64,000 nt of DNA from Citrobacter freundii. GTDB taxonomy: Bacteria > Pseudomonadota > Gammaproteobacteria > Enterobacterales > Enterobacteriaceae. Where the stretch lies: assembly GCF_029717145.1 (NCBI RefSeq), contig NZ_CP099222.1, positions 1,116,001 to 1,180,000 on the forward strand. Reading direction: 5' to 3'. Below, piece by piece: positions 60,967-64,000 of this stretch. Every line of letters starts with the position of its first letter. Positions within the stretch are counted from its first letter, which is position 1. The notes beneath the pieces were generated by a model. It saw only the letters and a list, made by a program, of their open reading frames with translations, ran no database searches and was not told where the DNA came from. The position numbers were made by a program, and so were the translations under genes.

Positions 60967-61734
60967 GTGTTTATAGGTATCGTTAGCCTGTTTCCAGAAA
61001 TGTTCCGCGCAATTACCGATTACGGGGTAACTGGCCGGGCAGTAAAAAATGGCCTGCTGAACATCCAGAGCTGGAGTCCTCGTGACTTTGCTCATGACCG
61101 GCACCGTACCGTGGACGATCGTCCTTACGGCGGCGGACCGGGGATGTTAATGATGGTGCAACCTTTACGGGATGCCATTCATGCAGCAAAAGACGCGGCA
61201 GGTGAAGGCGCGAAGGTGATTTATCTGTCACCTCAGGGACGCAAGCTTGATCAAGCGGGCGTGAGCGAACTGGCAACGAATCAAAAGCTGATTCTGGTGT
61301 GTGGTCGCTATGAAGGCGTAGATGAGCGCGTAATTCAAACCGAAATTGATGAAGAATGGTCAATCGGCGATTACGTTCTCAGCGGTGGAGAATTAGCAGC
61401 GATGACGCTGATTGATTCCGTCTCCCGGTTTATTCCGGGGGTACTGGGTCATGAAGCATCGGCAACGGAGGATTCCTTCGCCGATGGGTTGCTGGACTGC
61501 CCGCACTATACCCGACCTGAAGTGTTAGAGCAGATGGAAGTACCGGCAGTTTTGCTGTCGGGGAACCACGCTGAGATACGTCGCTGGCGTTTGAAGCAGT
61601 CGCTGGGCCGTACCTGGCTTAGAAGACCTGAACTTCTGGAAAACCTGGCTCTGACTGAAGAGCAAGCAAGGTTGCTGGCGGAGTTCAAAAAGGAACACGC
61701 ACAACAGCAACATAAACATGATGGGCAGGCGTAA
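60967..61734 (+). CDS. trmD: tRNA (guanine-N1)-methyltransferase TrmD
   Basis: A 255-aa protein. The start is the GTG at 60967 ([16 protein letters not shown]), which gives the exact E. coli length; the frame is open further upstream only by overlap with rimM. It has the SPOUT trefoil-knot motifs [25 protein letters not shown] and [15 protein letters not shown]. It makes m1G37 in tRNAs for Leu, Pro and Arg and prevents frameshifting. Confidence 0.97.
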   Translation: MFIGIVSLFPEMFRAITDYGVTGRAVKNGLLNIQSWSPRDFAHDRHRTVDDRPYGGGPGMLMMVQPLRDAIHAAKDAAGEGAKVIYLSPQGRKLDQAGVSELATNQKLILVCGRYEGVDERVIQTEIDEEWSIGDYVLSGGELAAMTLIDSVSRFIPGVLGHEASATEDSFADGLLDCPHYTRPEVLEQMEVPAVLLSGNHAEIRRWRLKQSLGRTWLRRPELLENLALTEEQARLLAEFKKEHAQQQHKHDGQA

Positions 61735-61770
61735 GCCCCCAATATCAGTTTACCCAGGATAAGAGATTAA

Positions 61771-62121
<351 letters not shown>

Positions 62122-62150
62122 GATATCGCTCAGGCGACATCCTGTCAGAA

Positions 62151-62182
62151 GGGGCTGGCCAATAAGGCTGGCCCCTTTTTTT
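62151..62182 (+). terminator. Terminator of the rpsP-rplS operon
   Basis: GGGGCTGGCC (62151-62160) pairs with GGCTGGCCCC with two G-U pairs and a five-base loop, followed by seven T. It is 30 bp past the rplS stop. Confidence 0.88.
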
Positions 62183-62256
62183 ATCGCCATAAAACTCACA
62201 TCATTAACTATTAATTCATAAATCATTTACAATGCCCTGTCGTTATTGGAGGGGCA

Positions 62257-62667
62257 GTGGTTATTGGTGCAATCTTTCGGTTTGGTCATCAGCGCTGCGC
62301 GGCATGGCTCGCGTTGTTTGCGATCCTGCTGATCGTCATCGCGCCGCTTATCTCTGTTTCTTTGCAACACGATCCTATGAATGCGATGCCGGGTATGCAT
62401 CATGATATGGGCATGATGGTGGAACATGCTGAACAACATGGTGACGGCACCTCGATGACGATGCCCGTCGATCACGGCGAAGCATGCGGCTACTGTGTGC
62501 TGCTGGCGCACGTGCCCGGGCTGATACTGACTCTGGTTATTCTGTTGCGCGGCGTGCTGCGGCTACAGAAAAAAACGCCACTACATCCTACGCTGACGTT
62601 CTGGCTCTACTTCCCCTGGCTGTATCCCAATACCCGTGCACCACCGTACCGGTCTGCTTTTTCCTGA
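62257..62667 (+). CDS. DUF2946 membrane protein, His/Met-rich
   Basis: A 136-aa protein starting with GTG after a strong GGAGGGG site. It has a membrane helix at about 14-36, a periplasmic His/Met-rich stretch (MNAMPGMHHDMGMMVEHAEQHGDGTSMTMPVDHGEACGYC) and a second helix at about 82-99. His/Met/Cys clusters of this type suggest copper binding. DUF2946 genes often precede PepSY-domain or TonB-linked genes, as here, where a PepSY gene follows after 63 bp. Role in metal handling is inferred. Confidence 0.85.
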   Translation: MVIGAIFRFGHQRCAAWLALFAILLIVIAPLISVSLQHDPMNAMPGMHHDMGMMVEHAEQHGDGTSMTMPVDHGEACGYCVLLAHVPGLILTLVILLRGVLRLQKKTPLHPTLTFWLYFPWLYPNTRAPPYRSAFS

Positions 62668-62730
62668 TCCTAAAAATACGTCTGTACGCGTTAGCGTGAT
62701 GACGCTCTTTGGCTTTTTCTAAGGAAAAGT

Positions 62731-64000
62731 ATGACCACCTGCACCCCGCGTGCGGCATGGGTAACCCTGCTGCGACGCCTTCATTTCTTTATCGGCCTGT
62801 TCGTGGGTCCCTTTATTTTTGTCGCGGCACTGACCGGTACGCTCTACGTTGCCACACCGCAACTGGAAGAGGCGCTTTACTCTGAGGCGCTACAGGGAAC
62901 CGAACAGGGAGAACCACAATCGCTGGCTGCTCAAATTGCGCTCGCGCAGCAGGTCGTCGGCAATCATTTGCCTGTGTATGCAGTACGCCCTGCGCTTGAG
63001 CCAGGAGAGACGACCCGGGTAATGTTTGCAGACCCTGTACTGGCCCCGTCTGAACATCGGGCGATTTTTATCGACCCGGTTGCGCTTACGGTAACAGGCG
63101 ATATGACTGTCTATGGCACCAGCGGGATTTTACCTCTGCGCCAGTGGATCGACTATGCGCACCGTTCCTTGCTGTTGGGGGATATTGGGCGGCTTTATAG
63201 CGAATTGGCTGCGTCCTGGATGTGGGTAGCGGCGCTGGGCGGTATTGTGCTTTGGTTTTTCACTCGACCCAGGCGTCGTCTGAATAATCGACTGCAAAAA
63301 AACCGTCGTCTGCACGTTACGCTGGGCTGGATTCTGCTAGGCGGGATGTTACTTTTTTCCGCAACCGGTTTAACCTGGTCGCAATGGGCAGGGGGCAATG
63401 TGGATAGCATGCGGGCAGCCTTTGGCTGGCTGACGCCGCAGGTAAATACACAGCTCGATGGCGTCCAGCAAATTCATGATGAGCATGCCGGACATCACGT
63501 TGGCATGGTAATGCCATCGGCAAGCGTGGTTGACGGCGGGCTTTTTGATGCGGTATTACGCACGGCGCAGGCGGCGGGGATTGATGCCAGGAAGCTGGAG
63601 ATCCGCCCGGCGAAAGATGCGCAGCATGCTTGGACTGTCACCGAGATTGACCGCCGCTGGCCAACCCAGGTGGATGCGGTGTCTGTTGATACAACCACGA
63701 TGCGGATTATTGACCAGACGCGCTTTGTCGATTTCCCACTGATGGCGAAATTGACGCGTTGGGGCGTTGATTTCCATATGGGGATTCTGTTTGGCGTACT
63801 CAATCAGGGGCTGCTGATCGTCTTTGGTGCAGGCCTGTGCCTGATGATCGTGCTGGGCTATCGGCTGTGGTGGATACGCCGACCCGCTGGACCGGCGGTG
63901 AATCCGGCACAAACGCTGGTGCAGTATTGGCTGATGCTCAACGGGAAGGGGCGATGTGCGGTGCTGGTAGTGGCTGGCGTGCTGGGGATGGCGATGCCGG
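62731..64000 (+). CDS. PepSY-domain membrane protein (iron-regulated type), cut by window edge
   Basis: At least 423 codons, starting MTTCTPRAAWVTLLRRLHFFIGLFVGPFIFVAALTGTLYV after AAGGAAAAGT, and still open at the right edge. The N-terminal membrane helix with RRLHFFIGL, the periplasmic PepSY-like parts and the later helices (WMWVAALGGIVLWFFTRPRRR, LHVTLGWILLGGMLLFSATGLTWSQW) fit the PepSY-associated TM family, some of whose members reduce or import iron chelates. It is probably cotranscribed with the DUF2946 gene. Confidence 0.88.
   Translation, partial: MTTCTPRAAWVTLLRRLHFFIGLFVGPFIFVAALTGTLYVATPQLEEALYSEALQGTEQGEPQSLAAQIALAQQVVGNHLPVYAVRPALEPGETTRVMFADPVLAPSEHRAIFIDPVALTVTGDMTVYGTSGILPLRQWIDYAHRSLLLGDIGRLYSELAASWMWVAALGGIVLWFFTRPRRRLNNRLQKNRRLHVTLGWILLGGMLLFSATGLTWSQWAGGNVDSMRAAFGWLTPQVNTQLDGVQQIHDEHAGHHVGMVMPSASVVDGGLFDAVLRTAQAAGIDARKLEIRPAKDAQHAWTVTEIDRRWPTQVDAVSVDTTTMRIIDQTRFVDFPLMAKLTRWGVDFHMGILFGVLNQGLLIVFGAGLCLMIVLGYRLWWIRRPAGPAVNPAQTLVQYWLMLNGKGRCAVLVVAGVLGMAMP

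Overview
The window looks like an Enterobacteriaceae chromosome, most likely from the Salmonella/Citrobacter branch. The core genes smpB, ratA, rnfH, bamE, recN, nadK, grpE, a corC-like gene, ypjD, ffh and rpsP-rimM-trmD-rplS follow the enterobacterial order and match E. coli proteins closely in length and sequence. A BapA-type giant adhesin locus between ssrA and smpB is as in Salmonella. Species was not determined; calls rest on recalled family features, not on database searches.

Layout. (1) 1 to about 23.2 kb: a CP4-57-like island. It has a conserved end (cbtA/cbeA toxin-antitoxin, DUF987, radC-like, yfjQ-like), two unknown secreted proteins, a Gp2/YfjJ-like protein, a YfjI-like protein and AlpA. 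Its cargo lies between alpA and the integrase: an unknown 413-aa gene, an OLD-nuclease/UvrD-helicase pair of Gabija architecture followed by a 1437-aa NACHT-like NTPase with a C-terminal PD-(D/E)XK motif, a three-gene graspetide (omega-ester peptide) cluster, and an intact IS1. (2) 23.2 to 33.84 kb: a second, AT-rich island inserted between ssrA and the first one. It carries a type II restriction-modification pair whose methylase has an RHH-like N-terminus, an AlpA-like regulator, a MobQ-type relaxase with an RSF1010-like oriT, a run of small unknown genes and its own tyrosine integrase. This looks like an integrative mobilizable element. (3) 33.84 to 34.2 kb: an intact tmRNA gene (ssrA), the attachment target of both islands. 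(4) 34.2 to 50.4 kb: bapA (3738 aa) with its type I secretion genes bapB, bapC and bapD. (5) 50.9 to 64 kb: core genes, ending in a DUF2946 protein and a PepSY-type membrane protein cut by the window edge.

How parts fit together. Both islands put their integrase next to ssrA. A remnant of the ssrA 3' end plus an E. coli-like ssrA terminator sits at 23.1-23.2 kb, between them. This indicates serial integration: the newer island supplied the present ssrA tail and terminator and pushed the older one 10.6 kb away. Defence functions (nuclease-helicase-NTPase, R-M, type IV toxin-antitoxin) and a peptide natural-product cluster are the cargo.

The two most interesting candidates are the graspetide operon at 18.57-20.67 kb, with a precursor of four core repeats, and the nuclease-helicase-NACHT module at 9.77-18.45 kb.
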